This document shows, one piece after another, positions 53,251-61,771 of a stretch of DNA of 64,000 nucleotides. Numbering within the stretch: the first letter of the stretch is position 1; each line of letters opens with the position of its first letter. The notes under the pieces are model-generated. The model searched no databases. It was not told the DNA's origin and saw only the letters and a list, made by a program, of their open reading frames with translations. Origin of the DNA: Barnesiella intestinihominis YIT 11860 (lineage in GTDB: Bacteria; Bacteroidota; Bacteroidia; Bacteroidales; Barnesiellaceae); contig NZ_JH815205.1 in the NCBI RefSeq assembly GCF_000296465.1, forward strand, positions 511,109 through 575,108, read 5' to 3'. The position numbers and the translations under genes are program-made.

Positions 53251-55236
53251 ATGAAAACACTGTTGAAAACCATAGGAATCGTAAGTACACTGATTGGCAG
53301 CTCATTTTTATTTCAAAACTGTTCCGAAAAAGAGAGTATTCCGGAAGGTATTATCCCCCCTACCGACTCGGTAAGCTCAAAGATAGAAATTAAAAATTTC
53401 TCGATCGAAGCCCAAATTCATACCTCACCGGACAGTACGGTTACCATGCAAGGCGAAGGATTTCTGCAATCCGATACAGTCGCTTTGATATCCGAGACCG
53501 CCGCCAACAATACCTATGCGTTACCTCTTGCCTCGGTTACGAAACAGAGTGCCGACATTGTCATGCCGAAAAATATCGTCTCCGATACATACCAGTTATG
53601 GCTCAAACGGGAAACAGATTCCTGCCGATTGGGAAAAACGACATTGATTATCGAGAATGCCGTAGACTTAAACATTCCCGATATTGCCGGCATGACTCTC
53701 AAAGGTGTAGTATATTGCGAAAATAAACCCTTACCCAATGTCGTCGTATCCGACGGATATAACGTAGTACAGACCGACGAGCAAGGACGATATTATATAC
53801 AATCCGATAAAAAAAGTGGATTTGTATTTATCTCTGTTCCGGGAAATTACGAAGTTGCGATTAAAGACAACAACCAACCCGTTTTTTTCTATCGTTTGGC
53901 AAAAGACGATTCCGTAGAACAACACGACTTCGAACTCACCGCAACCGACAACACCAATCATGTTTTATTAGCCTTAGCCGATATGCACTTGGCCAACCGC
54001 AACAATGACCTATCTCAGTTTAAACTGAGATTTCTACCAGACTTAAATACCACGGTAGAAAAATATAGGTCAGAAGGCAAAAAAGTATACGGCCTCACGT
54101 TGGGCGATATGACTTGGGATCAATATTGGTATTCCAATCGTTATGATTTAAGCAAGTACCTGATCACTATCAAATCGGTCGATCTGCCCATTTTCAACTG
54201 TACAGGAAATCACGATAACAACCCTTACTGTGCAGACGACTGGCAAGCCGAGCAGGCTTATAAAGATATCATAGGGCCAACTTACTATTCTTTCAATTTG
54301 GGGAATGCACACTATATTGTATTGGACAACATTCAATACATCAATACAGGAGCCAGTCAAGGAACGATCGGCAAACGTAACTACAACAAGAAACTCACGG
54401 AAGACCAGCTCAATTGGTTAAAAAAGGACTTAGCGACCGTTACCGACAAAAATGCGCCACTATTCGTAGCCATGCACGCACAACTATATGCCAACCCCAC
54501 ATCTTTACCACAAAAAAATACTATTTCCATGAGCGGAGGATCGACACTGGTCAACTACCTCAAAGAATTTACCAACGCTCATATTATCACTGGGCATACC
54601 CACATCAATTACACCATCGAACCCTCCGATCAACTTATCGAACATAACATTGCAGCGGTATGCGCGACATGGTGGTGGACCGGTAAAAACGGATATGCAA
54701 ACAACCATATTTGCAAAGACGGTTCACCCGGTGGGTACAAAATATTCACAATAAACGACAACGATGTAAAATGGCTCTACAAAGGAATCAAAGAGGAAGA
54801 ATCGAAACAGTTCCGCAGCTACGACCTGAACCAATGTCATATTACAGCCGAAGCCTTTGCCCCTGAGTCCACAGAAGCGGAAATGGGAGCTTACAGCGAT
54901 ACTTACGGGACAAAAAATAATAAGAACGAGATATTGGTCAATGTTTGGGGATATGACCCGGAATGGAAAGTCGAGATGACCGAAAACGGCAAACCTTTGG
55001 AGGTGACACGAGTCGTTGCCAAAGACCCCTTACATATTATTTCTTACGAAGCCAAAAGGCTAAACGTAGGGGCTACCCCGACAGCCGATTTCGTTTCCTG
55101 TGCGACCGCCCATATGTTCAAGGCCACAGCATCGAACGCAACCTCTACCATAGAAATAAAAGTAACAGACCGATTTGGAAATACATACAGTGAAACAATG
55201 AATCGGCCCAAATCACTCAGTTGCTCTATGAAATAA
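53251..55236 (+). CDS. Calcineurin-like metallophosphoesterase lipoprotein with N- and C-terminal beta domains
   Basis: A 661-residue lipoprotein (signal ending FLFQNC, Cys24). Residues about 45-135 are an IPT/TIG-like beta domain (VTMQGEGFLQSDTVALIS); 150-230 a transthyretin-like MetallophosN domain (TLKGVVYCENKPLPNVVVSDG); 235-480 the phosphoesterase core with LADMHL (Asp-x-His), LGDMTWDQ, CTGNHDNN, FVAMHAQ and TGHTHINY, all metal ligands in place; 490-655 the MetallophosC beta domain. Bacteroidota proteins of this layout are secreted; substrates are not known. It lies 9 bases after the phosphodiester glycosidase gene and 37 before the alkaline phosphatase gene, so it probably works in the same pathway on phosphodiesters or phosphomonoesters. 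Confidence 0.89.
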   Translation: MKTLLKTIGIVSTLIGSSFLFQNCSEKESIPEGIIPPTDSVSSKIEIKNFSIEAQIHTSPDSTVTMQGEGFLQSDTVALISETAANNTYALPLASVTKQSADIVMPKNIVSDTYQLWLKRETDSCRLGKTTLIIENAVDLNIPDIAGMTLKGVVYCENKPLPNVVVSDGYNVVQTDEQGRYYIQSDKKSGFVFISVPGNYEVAIKDNNQPVFFYRLAKDDSVEQHDFELTATDNTNHVLLALADMHLANRNNDLSQFKLRFLPDLNTTVEKYRSEGKKVYGLTLGDMTWDQYWYSNRYDLSKYLITIKSVDLPIFNCTGNHDNNPYCADDWQAEQAYKDIIGPTYYSFNLGNAHYIVLDNIQYINTGASQGTIGKRNYNKKLTEDQLNWLKKDLATVTDKNAPLFVAMHAQLYANPTSLPQKNTISMSGGSTLVNYLKEFTNAHIITGHTHINYTIEPSDQLIEHNIAAVCATWWWTGKNGYANNHICKDGSPGGYKIFTINDNDVKWLYKGIKEEESKQFRSYDLNQCHITAEAFAPESTEAEMGAYSDTYGTKNNKNEILVNVWGYDPEWKVEMTENGKPLEVTRVVAKDPLHIISYEAKRLNVGATPTADFVSCATAHMFKATASNATSTIEIKVTDRFGNTYSETMNRPKSLSCSMK

Positions 55237-55273
55237 AAGAAAGAAAAACAATAACATTAACACACAAAAGCCT

Positions 55274-56680
55274 ATGAAACAATTTGCAAAAAAGTCTTTG
55301 GTTCTTTTCATCGCCCTATTCTTTACGGCCGCATTATCCGCAAAAACACCCAAATACATCTTTTATTGTATCGGTGACGGCATGAGTTTTGCCCATGTAA
55401 TGGCAACCCAACTTTTCTACGAAAACGGGAACTATGAAGATGGAAACGAATCGCTGGTTTTCCTCGATTTCCCTGTCCGTTCCGCCATCAGAACCTATGC
55501 CAACAATAGTCTCATCACTTGCTCTGCTGCCGCAGGCACAGCATTGGCTACCGGCCATAAAACCAATTTAGCTCATATCGGAATCGGTCCTGACAAACAA
55601 CCGTTAACCTCCGTTGCCAAACAACTGAGAGACAAAGGATATGCAATCGGAATTATCACCAGCGGGCAACTCGACGATGCTACCCCTGCGGCCTTTTATG
55701 CTGGGCAAATGCGAAACGACACCTACCAAATAGGTAAAGAAGGTGCAGATAGCCAATTCGATTTTTTAGCCGGGAGTACATTAATGAAACCATTTAACAG
55801 GAGAGACCCAAGCCAACCTTATATATACGACTACTATCGCCAAAAAGGCTACACGGTATGCCGAGGTCCGGAAGGCTATAACTCCAAAAAAAATGCAGAC
55901 AAAATACTCCTAGTAGATACCGACACCACACTCAAAAAATGGTTACCCTACGTGATAGAAAGGGAGCCCGGTAAATTAGGTTTGGAGTTTATGGTTCAAG
56001 CCGGTATAGAAAAACTATATAAAAAGAAAAATAAAAAAGGATTTTTCATGATGATCGAAGGCGCAAGTATCGATCACGCTTCTCACCCCCGCGATATAGC
56101 TACGGCAATTAAGGAAACTATCGAATTCGATCGAAGTGTACGCTTGGCATACGAATTCTATAAGAAACACCCCGATGAAACTCTCATCATCGTAACCGCC
56201 GACCACGAAACCGGAGGGCTCACCATTGGAGAAACGACTACACACCCTTTCAACTGGGAGTATGTAAACTATCAGAAAATGTCCAAAGAATCCCTCTCCA
56301 AATTATTTCAAAAAATGAGAGAGACAGGAGAAATAGATACTTGGGAAAAAACAAAAAAAATATTGGCCGAGAACACCGGATTATGGGATAAAATTCCTGT
56401 AAACGCAGGGGAGGAGGCCCAGTTAATGCAATGCTACTACGAGACGATTGTTAAAAAAAGCAGTAAACAGGAAATTACACTATATGCAAAAAGCGAACCT
56501 CTCGTTGCCGATGCCATTGCTCTATTGAATAAAAAAATAGGAGTAGGCTGGACTAGCTTTTCACACACGGGTGGATTCGTTCCATTCTACGCCATCGGCT
56601 GCCAAGCCCGACAATTCGGAGCTTTGAACGATAACATTGAAATACCCAATACGATTCGGAAAATCATGAAAATAAAATAA
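55274..56680 (+). CDS. Periplasmic alkaline phosphatase
   Basis: A 468-residue alkaline phosphatase with a signal peptide (ends ALSAK, about 23). Motifs: YCIGDGMSFAH (metal Asp), TCSAAAGTALATGHKTN with nucleophile Ser84, MIEGASIDHASHPRD (metal-binding Glu, Asp, His), TADHETGGLTIG (metal Asp-His) and SHTGGFVPFYAIG with the final metal His. It removes phosphate from monoesters and would supply free phosphate after the two upstream enzymes have opened phosphodiesters. It is the last gene of the operon, followed by a 13-bp-stem terminator at 56751-56795. Confidence 0.93.
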   Translation: MKQFAKKSLVLFIALFFTAALSAKTPKYIFYCIGDGMSFAHVMATQLFYENGNYEDGNESLVFLDFPVRSAIRTYANNSLITCSAAAGTALATGHKTNLAHIGIGPDKQPLTSVAKQLRDKGYAIGIITSGQLDDATPAAFYAGQMRNDTYQIGKEGADSQFDFLAGSTLMKPFNRRDPSQPYIYDYYRQKGYTVCRGPEGYNSKKNADKILLVDTDTTLKKWLPYVIEREPGKLGLEFMVQAGIEKLYKKKNKKGFFMMIEGASIDHASHPRDIATAIKETIEFDRSVRLAYEFYKKHPDETLIIVTADHETGGLTIGETTTHPFNWEYVNYQKMSKESLSKLFQKMRETGEIDTWEKTKKILAENTGLWDKIPVNAGEEAQLMQCYYETIVKKSSKQEITLYAKSEPLVADAIALLNKKIGVGWTSFSHTGGFVPFYAIGCQARQFGALNDNIEIPNTIRKIMKIK

Positions 56681-56750
56681 GTCAATTGACTCCCATACTC
56701 CCCCAAAAACAATCTCTCTAAAAAAGTTACAGATTGTAATCGGCAAAAGG

Positions 56751-56795
56751 AAAGAGCCTAGTCAAACTCTATTTTGAGTATCGACTAGGCTCTTT
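56751..56795 (+). terminator. Hairpin terminator after the alkaline phosphatase operon
   Basis: AAAGAGCCTAGTC at 56751-56763 is perfectly complementary to GACTAGGCTCTTT at 56783-56795. The 19-base loop holds a smaller ACTC/GAGT pair. A run of T (56792-56795) ends the stem. It lies 70 bases after the stop codon. Confidence 0.75.
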
Positions 56796-56992
56796 TCATT
56801 GCCCTCGAAGATCTTCAAGTCTCAGGCTAAAAGTTTATCTTGGTTAAAATTGAGCATTGGCTTCCTTATTGCATTTCTCTCACGTTCCATGATCGGGCAG
56901 GGCACAGCAAAGCCTAAGGCTGACGATAACGTCCCATTCCAGTCTCTTCGAAGAAGAGTTAAAAGAGAGCATATTATGTTTTTTGAAGGTCT

Positions 56993-57160
56993 ACCCCCTC
57001 GCCCTACGGGCACTCCCCCTATATTTTGCTGTGCAAAACACAGGGGAGAGAGGATTAAAACTATCCAACCTACTCTCTGCCGTGTCCCGTAACATTACGG
57101 GGTGCTGCGTTAGCAATAGGGGAGAAACCGAAGAAACAACAGTTGCTGAGGAGAGGGGGT
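56993..57160. repeat. GC-rich repeat-like element with terminal and internal inverted repeats (MITE/REP-like)
   Basis: A block of 168 bases stands out from its AT-rich surroundings. It is bounded by ACCCCCTC at 56993-57000 and the inverse GAGGGGGT at 57153-57160. Inside, CTCCCCCT at 57013-57020 faces AGGGGAGAG (57042-57050) around the stem TTTTGC/GCAAAA, and CCCGTAA/TTACGGG at 57086-57101 is a perfect 7-bp hairpin with a two-base loop. This looks like a folded non-coding repeat such as a MITE or REP. Whether other copies exist cannot be seen from this window. Confidence 0.4.
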
Positions 57161-57315
57161 GGAATATACAAGGACAATCCTCACTAATTATCGACTGAGT
57201 TCTGATTTCCTCTTGAACTATCATCAAGCACATGAACAACGAGCCGGACTAAAAATAAAAAGAGCTATCTCTCGCCCGAGAGTAGCTCCAATTCTTTCCT
57301 TGTTTAAGTTGCAAA

Positions 57316-57504
57316 TTATTCAGCAACAACAGCAGCAGAGTCAACTGCAACAGAGTCAGCAGCAACAGTATCAACTACTTCTACTGCAACTTCTTCTACA
57401 ACAGCAACGCTATCAGTAGCTTCTGTAGATTCAGCGGCTTTATTGCCACAAGAAGCGAAAGACATTGCAAATGCAACAGCGAAGAACAAAACTAACTTTT
57501 TCAT
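57316..57504 (-). CDS. Small low-complexity acidic lipoprotein
   Basis: The chosen start is ATG 57502-57504 with AAGGA just upstream; the product is 62 residues. MKKLVLFFAVAFAMSFASC is a clear lipoprotein signal with lipobox Cys19, followed by GNKAAES and then an acidic low-complexity tail built from Val, Ala, Asp, Ser and Glu (TEATDSVAVVEEVAVEVVDT, VAADSVAVDSAAVVAE). A -7 box TACCTTTG lies on the minus strand at 57554-57561. Similar tiny lipoproteins are frequent in Bacteroidales, with no known role; I infer an envelope location only. The tail is encoded by CAACAG-like triplet runs, prone to length change. Confidence 0.75.
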   Translation of the reverse strand: MKKLVLFFAVAFAMSFASCGNKAAESTEATDSVAVVEEVAVEVVDTVAADSVAVDSAAVVAE

Positions 57505-57647
57505 TTCCTTCAAATTAAAGATAAAACAATATTTTTTTGCTTCAAAAACGCCACAAAGGTATATATTCTTTTTATATGTTGTACTCTTAATCTTACTTTT
57601 TTTTCAGAATCTTTCATTTTTTCTGTAAAAAATGATTCAAAAAAAGT

Positions 57648-59315
57648 TCAATTATCATATAAATATCGTTTTATACTCCTTTTAGGTGTTTTCTCGAATT
57701 CATTCGGATAAAGTTGAATGCGAGTAATCTGTTCATATGGAGCCAACATCTTATTTAAATTATTTCTGACCTCCTCCATAGCCATCGGTAAATCTCTATT
57801 AGAGACACCGTAACTATCCATCGCTTCATAGTCGGGACATACCAAAGCGACTAATTTCCCGTCCCGCTCGACAATTAGGCTTTCCATCACAAAAGGCATA
57901 TTATTCAGTTTAGCCTCTATTTCCTCGGGATAAATATTTTGCCCGTTCGAAGTGAGAATCATTGTCTTAGAGCGACCCTTTATAAAAATAGTACCATCGG
58001 CGCTTATGGTTCCCATATCACCGGTATGCAACCACCCGTCCTCATCGAGAACCGCTTTCGTCGCCTCCTCGTTTTTATAATAACCTTTCATCACATGTTC
58101 GCCCCGCACACATATTTCACCGGGAATATTTTCCGGATCGAGAGAATCTATTTTGGTCTCTACATACCCGAACAATGTCCGCCCCGACGATCCCGGTCTA
58201 AACTCCCGATGGGGTGTATAACTGATCAACGGAGCGCATTCGGTCATTCCATATCCCACCGTAAAGGGAAATTTTATTTTATGCAAGAAAGTCTCTACCT
58301 CCCTATTTATCGGGGCTCCACCCACAATCACCTCCTCGAATCGGCCTCCGAAAGCATCGATCAGTTTCTTCCTCACCTGTCCGTAAATACGACTATCCAA
58401 TATAGGAATATTTAACGCCCACCGCATAGGCGTTTTATTGAGCAACGGCTGTATCTGTTTTTTATAAATTTTTTCTAAAATCAAAGGAACACAAATAATC
58501 AAATTAGGTCTTATCTCTTCCAACGCTTTCAGCAAAATTTTAGGGGAAGGAATCTTACCCAACAACGTGATATGTGTACCCACGGCCAAAGGAACCAACA
58601 AATCGAAGGCACACCCGTAAGCATGAGCCAACGGTAGAAACGAAATGCATTTGCTACCTTTATAATGCAAGTGAGAACGAACACCGAACATGACATTCCC
58701 CGCCAAATTGTTCCCGGTTAGCATCACTCCCTTACTAAATCCGGTTGTCCCCGATGTATAATTAATCAAAATAACTTTGTCGTTATCCAAATCGGCATAC
58801 TTGATGTCCTCTCTATTGAAACCGTTCGGATAAGTAGCTTTGAATTTCCGCTTCATCTCCCGCAAACACTTGGCAATCTCCTCGCCATCGCGTTGCACAA
58901 GGCAAGAAAAATCTTGTAAAGAAATAGCAGCCCTCACTTCGGGTAACTTCTCCATTTCGATATTTTCCCAAATATGATCGCCGACAAACAGCAACACCGA
59001 ATCGGAATGATTGATAATATGATGTATATCATGAGGATTGAACTCTTGAAGGATCGGAACCAAAATAGCACCATACGAAACGGTAGCCATAAAGGCGATA
59101 CACCAGTTAGACGTATTTTTTCCCACTAATGCGATCTTATCGCCTCTTCTGATTTGACAATGGCGAAAAAGGATATGCAATTTTGCGATTTCTCGCGCCA
59201 TGTCTTCATACGTGAGCGTACGTTGTTCATTATAATCGGTCAAAGCTGGCAAATCCCAGTTTTCACGAAAACTCGACTCATATAGCTTTATAAAATTTTC
59301 GGGAATCATATTCAA
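57648..59315 (-). CDS. Long-chain acyl-CoA synthetase / AMP-dependent ligase
   Basis: A 555-residue member of the ANL superfamily that activates a fatty acid through an acyl-adenylate and joins it to CoA. The ATP-binding loop ILINYTSGTTGFSKGVMLTG (A3 motif) is complete, as are VGYGMTECAPLISYTP, GEICVRGEHVMKGYYKNEEATK, DGWLHTGDMG, GRSKTMILTSNGQNIYPEEIE and the final catalytic Lys in FEKTPKRSIKRYLY. There is no signal peptide. A second Met at codon 3 is an alternative start. It has a full consensus promoter at 59335-59365 and stands as a single gene divergent from mtaB. Confidence 0.92.
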   Translation of the reverse strand: MNMIPENFIKLYESSFRENWDLPALTDYNEQRTLTYEDMAREIAKLHILFRHCQIRRGDKIALVGKNTSNWCIAFMATVSYGAILVPILQEFNPHDIHHIINHSDSVLLFVGDHIWENIEMEKLPEVRAAISLQDFSCLVQRDGEEIAKCLREMKRKFKATYPNGFNREDIKYADLDNDKVILINYTSGTTGFSKGVMLTGNNLAGNVMFGVRSHLHYKGSKCISFLPLAHAYGCAFDLLVPLAVGTHITLLGKIPSPKILLKALEEIRPNLIICVPLILEKIYKKQIQPLLNKTPMRWALNIPILDSRIYGQVRKKLIDAFGGRFEEVIVGGAPINREVETFLHKIKFPFTVGYGMTECAPLISYTPHREFRPGSSGRTLFGYVETKIDSLDPENIPGEICVRGEHVMKGYYKNEEATKAVLDEDGWLHTGDMGTISADGTIFIKGRSKTMILTSNGQNIYPEEIEAKLNNMPFVMESLIVERDGKLVALVCPDYEAMDSYGVSNRDLPMAMEEVRNNLNKMLAPYEQITRIQLYPNEFEKTPKRSIKRYLYDN

Positions 59316-59334
59316 GATTTAAATAGTTTGGCAA

Positions 59335-59365
59335 CAAAGATAGTACAAACAAAAACAGAAACAAA
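59335..59365 (-). promoter_or_regulatory. Consensus promoter of the acyl-CoA synthetase gene
   Basis: On the minus strand the -33 TTTG (59362-59365) and the -7 box TATCTTTG (59335-59342) are separated by exactly 19 bases, a full match to the Bacteroidota pattern. The start codon is about 20 bases further on. Confidence 0.75.
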
Positions 59366-59532
59366 TGATATTCGGTTGTACCAAATCCTGTTTATTTGTG
59401 CATTTGCCGACAAATATACAACATAGTTTGCAAAATAGCTTCCTCATAAACAACTATTAGAAATCTATGGGAAGGTATTTTCAAACGAAATGAGTACCTT
59501 TGTTTTTTATTTTGCATTACGACCGGCTGAAT

Positions 59533-60849
59533 ATGATAGACGTCCATACATTCGAAAATAAAACAGCGGCCTACTATACATTGGGCTGTAAACTTAATTT
59601 TGCCGAGACCTCCACACTTGGAAAAATTCTCGAAGAAAACGGCATTCGCAAAGTACGACCGGGAGAGAAAGCAGACATTTGCGTGGTCAATACTTGTTCG
59701 GTAACCGAACTGGCCGATAAAAAATGTCGTCAGACAATCCGAAAGATAGCCCGGCAACACCCCGGAGCGTTTATTGTCGTCACCGGCTGCTATGCACAAC
59801 TCAAACCCGAAGAAATATCCCATATTCCCGATGTCGATTTGATCTTAGGAGCTGAACAAAAACTCGATATCCTGCAATACTTGGGAGACTTGCAGAAAAA
59901 ACAAAAAGGAAATATCGTCACGACCCCTACCAAAGACATCAAAAAATTCTCTCCCTCTTGTTCCCGAGGTGACCGCACCCGATATTTTTTAAAAGTTCAA
60001 GACGGTTGCGACTACTTCTGTACCTATTGTACAATTCCGTTCGCACGGGGCAGAAGCCGAAGCGGAACCATCGAACAACTTACCGCACAAGCTCGGGAAG
60101 TAGCCCTGTCCGGAGGAAAAGAAATTGTCATTACCGGAGTCAACATAGGAGACTTCGGCAAACAAACCGGAGAAACCTTTCTCGACCTCATCGAGTCCCT
60201 CGATCAAGTAGAAGGAATCGAACACTACCGTATATCCTCGATAGAACCCAATCTACTGACCGACGACATCATTTCGTTCGTGGCCCGATCGAAACGATTC
60301 GCCCCTCATTTCCATATACCTCTGCAATCGGGTAGCGACACCGTTTTGAAGTTGATGCACCGTCACTACGACACCGATTTATTTGCCCGTAAAATCGAAA
60401 CCATACGGGAAAAGATACCCGATGCGTTCATCGGCGTCGATCTCATTACCGGTGTACGGGGCGAAACCGAAGAACTGTTCGAGGAAAGCCGTCGTTTCGT
60501 CGAAAGCCTCGACATTTCACAACTACACGTGTTTACCTACTCCGAAAGACCCGGAACGCAAGCGTTGAAAATCAATCCGGTCGTTCCTGTCCCCGAAAGA
60601 CACGAGCGTTGCCGCCGCATGCTCGAAATCTCCGAGAAGAAATTGCACGACTTCTATTATAAATTCCAAGGGACAACACGTCCCGTATTGTTCGAGCAAC
60701 CGCGTAAAGGAGCTCCCATGCACGGATTCACCGACAATTACATACGGGTAGAAATGCCCTATCGTAAAGAATGGATAAATACTTGTCGTCCTGTTAAATT
60801 AGGAGAATTTAACGAGTCGGGAGATGCTCTGCTCGCAATCGAAATATAA
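59533..60849 (+). CDS. mtaB: tRNA t6A37 methylthiotransferase MtaB (radical SAM)
   Basis: Start chosen at ATG 59533 (MIDVHTFENKTAAYYTLGC), 438 residues, the normal length for MtaB; an upstream in-frame start adds eleven residues overlapping the promoter. The N-terminal cluster domain has Cys in TLGCKLN, VVNTCSVTELADKKC and VTGCYAQ. The radical SAM site is DGCDYFCTYCTIPFARG (CxxxCxxC), followed by GVNIGDFG and PLQSGSD. It adds a methylthio group to t6A at position 37 of certain tRNAs. MiaB and RimO are the other family members; TLGCKLN and the short C-terminal part favour MtaB. A -7 box TACCTTTG is at 59495-59502. The acyltransferase gene follows after 9 bases. Confidence 0.93.
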   Translation: MIDVHTFENKTAAYYTLGCKLNFAETSTLGKILEENGIRKVRPGEKADICVVNTCSVTELADKKCRQTIRKIARQHPGAFIVVTGCYAQLKPEEISHIPDVDLILGAEQKLDILQYLGDLQKKQKGNIVTTPTKDIKKFSPSCSRGDRTRYFLKVQDGCDYFCTYCTIPFARGRSRSGTIEQLTAQAREVALSGGKEIVITGVNIGDFGKQTGETFLDLIESLDQVEGIEHYRISSIEPNLLTDDIISFVARSKRFAPHFHIPLQSGSDTVLKLMHRHYDTDLFARKIETIREKIPDAFIGVDLITGVRGETEELFEESRRFVESLDISQLHVFTYSERPGTQALKINPVVPVPERHERCRRMLEISEKKLHDFYYKFQGTTRPVLFEQPRKGAPMHGFTDNYIRVEMPYRKEWINTCRPVKLGEFNESGDALLAIEI

Positions 60850-60858
60850 ATTCGTGAT

Positions 60859-61770
60859 ATGAAAAAAGAGACTCTTCAAAATATCGTCTATTCTCCGCTT
60901 CACCTGTGGTTCAAACTGCATGCTATTCTGCCCATGCGGATACTATATATTCTATCCGATATTTTATATTTCCCTCTATATCACATCGTTCATTACAGAA
61001 AAAAACTAGTATCCGAAAATCTGCGCAAAGCGTTTCCCGATAAGACCGACAAGGAACTGAAACAACTGGAACAGAAATTTTATCACCACTTCTGCGACTA
61101 TATCGTCGAAACTATAAAGCTAATGCATATCTCCGACGAGGAAATGCGTCGCCGCATGAAATTCGAACAGGTAGAAATCATAGACCGTCTCTTTGCAGAA
61201 AACCGCTCTATCATTATCCTGTTAGGGCATTTCGGTAATTGGGAATGGGTTCCGTCCGTAACGCTGTGGACCCACACACCCGATGTCATGTTCGCACAAA
61301 TATATCGCCCCTTGAAAAACAAGTGGTTCGATCGTTTTTTCCTGAAACTTCGTTCCCGATTCGGTTCCGTATGTATTGCCAAACAAGATACGTTAAGAGC
61401 CATCTTACAAATGAAACGTTCGGGCAAACCGTCCATTACAGGCTTCATGTCCGATCAAACCCCCTCACCGACAAATATACACCATTGGGCCCGATTCCTT
61501 TCGCAAGACTCTCCCGTATTGACCGGATTCGAAAAAATCGCCCGTAAAACGGATTTCGCCGTTCTTTACTTCGATGTCGAAATCGTTAAGCGCGGATACT
61601 ACAAAACGACTATACGGGAAATAGCCCTGCGCCCCAACGAACTGCCCGAATTCGAAATCACCGATCGCTACACGGCCATCATGGAAAAAACGATTCTCAG
61701 GAATCCGTGGGCATGGTTGTGGACTCACAAACGTTGGAAATACAAACACGAGGATTTTCCCGGTACATGA
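60859..61770 (+). CDS. Lipid A biosynthesis lauroyl/myristoyl-type acyltransferase (LpxL/HtrB family)
   Basis: A 303-residue LpxL/HtrB-family acyltransferase with a single N-terminal membrane anchor (LHAILPMRILYILSDILYFPLY). The catalytic block is LLGHFGNWEW with the His-x4-Glu pair; MFAQIYRPLKNKWFDRFFLKLRSRFG and FMSDQTPSP follow, and the protein ends NPWAWLWTHKRWKYK, the usual ending of the family. It adds secondary acyl chains to lipid A on the inner membrane. It lies 9 bases after mtaB, and the glycosyltransferase gene starts one base after its stop, so the three are cotranscribed. Confidence 0.93.
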   Translation: MKKETLQNIVYSPLHLWFKLHAILPMRILYILSDILYFPLYHIVHYRKKLVSENLRKAFPDKTDKELKQLEQKFYHHFCDYIVETIKLMHISDEEMRRRMKFEQVEIIDRLFAENRSIIILLGHFGNWEWVPSVTLWTHTPDVMFAQIYRPLKNKWFDRFFLKLRSRFGSVCIAKQDTLRAILQMKRSGKPSITGFMSDQTPSPTNIHHWARFLSQDSPVLTGFEKIARKTDFAVLYFDVEIVKRGYYKTTIREIALRPNELPEFEITDRYTAIMEKTILRNPWAWLWTHKRWKYKHEDFPGT

Positions 61771-61771
61771 T

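Larger units (their letters stand above)
56681..57315. other. Long intergenic gap, 635 bases, terminator plus repeat-like element, no gene
   Basis: No gene is supported. Besides the terminator at 56751-56795 the gap has an unusual GC-rich block at 56993-57160, described separately. Short open frames here are explained by this repeat and by the low-complexity gene that follows on the other strand. Confidence 0.6.

Noticed and set aside
57159-57419. Glutamine-run open frame on the plus strand near 57300-57419
   Set aside because: It is the complement of the Val/Ala/Asp/Ser tail of the small lipoprotein, whose signal peptide and lipobox make the minus-strand reading the real one.
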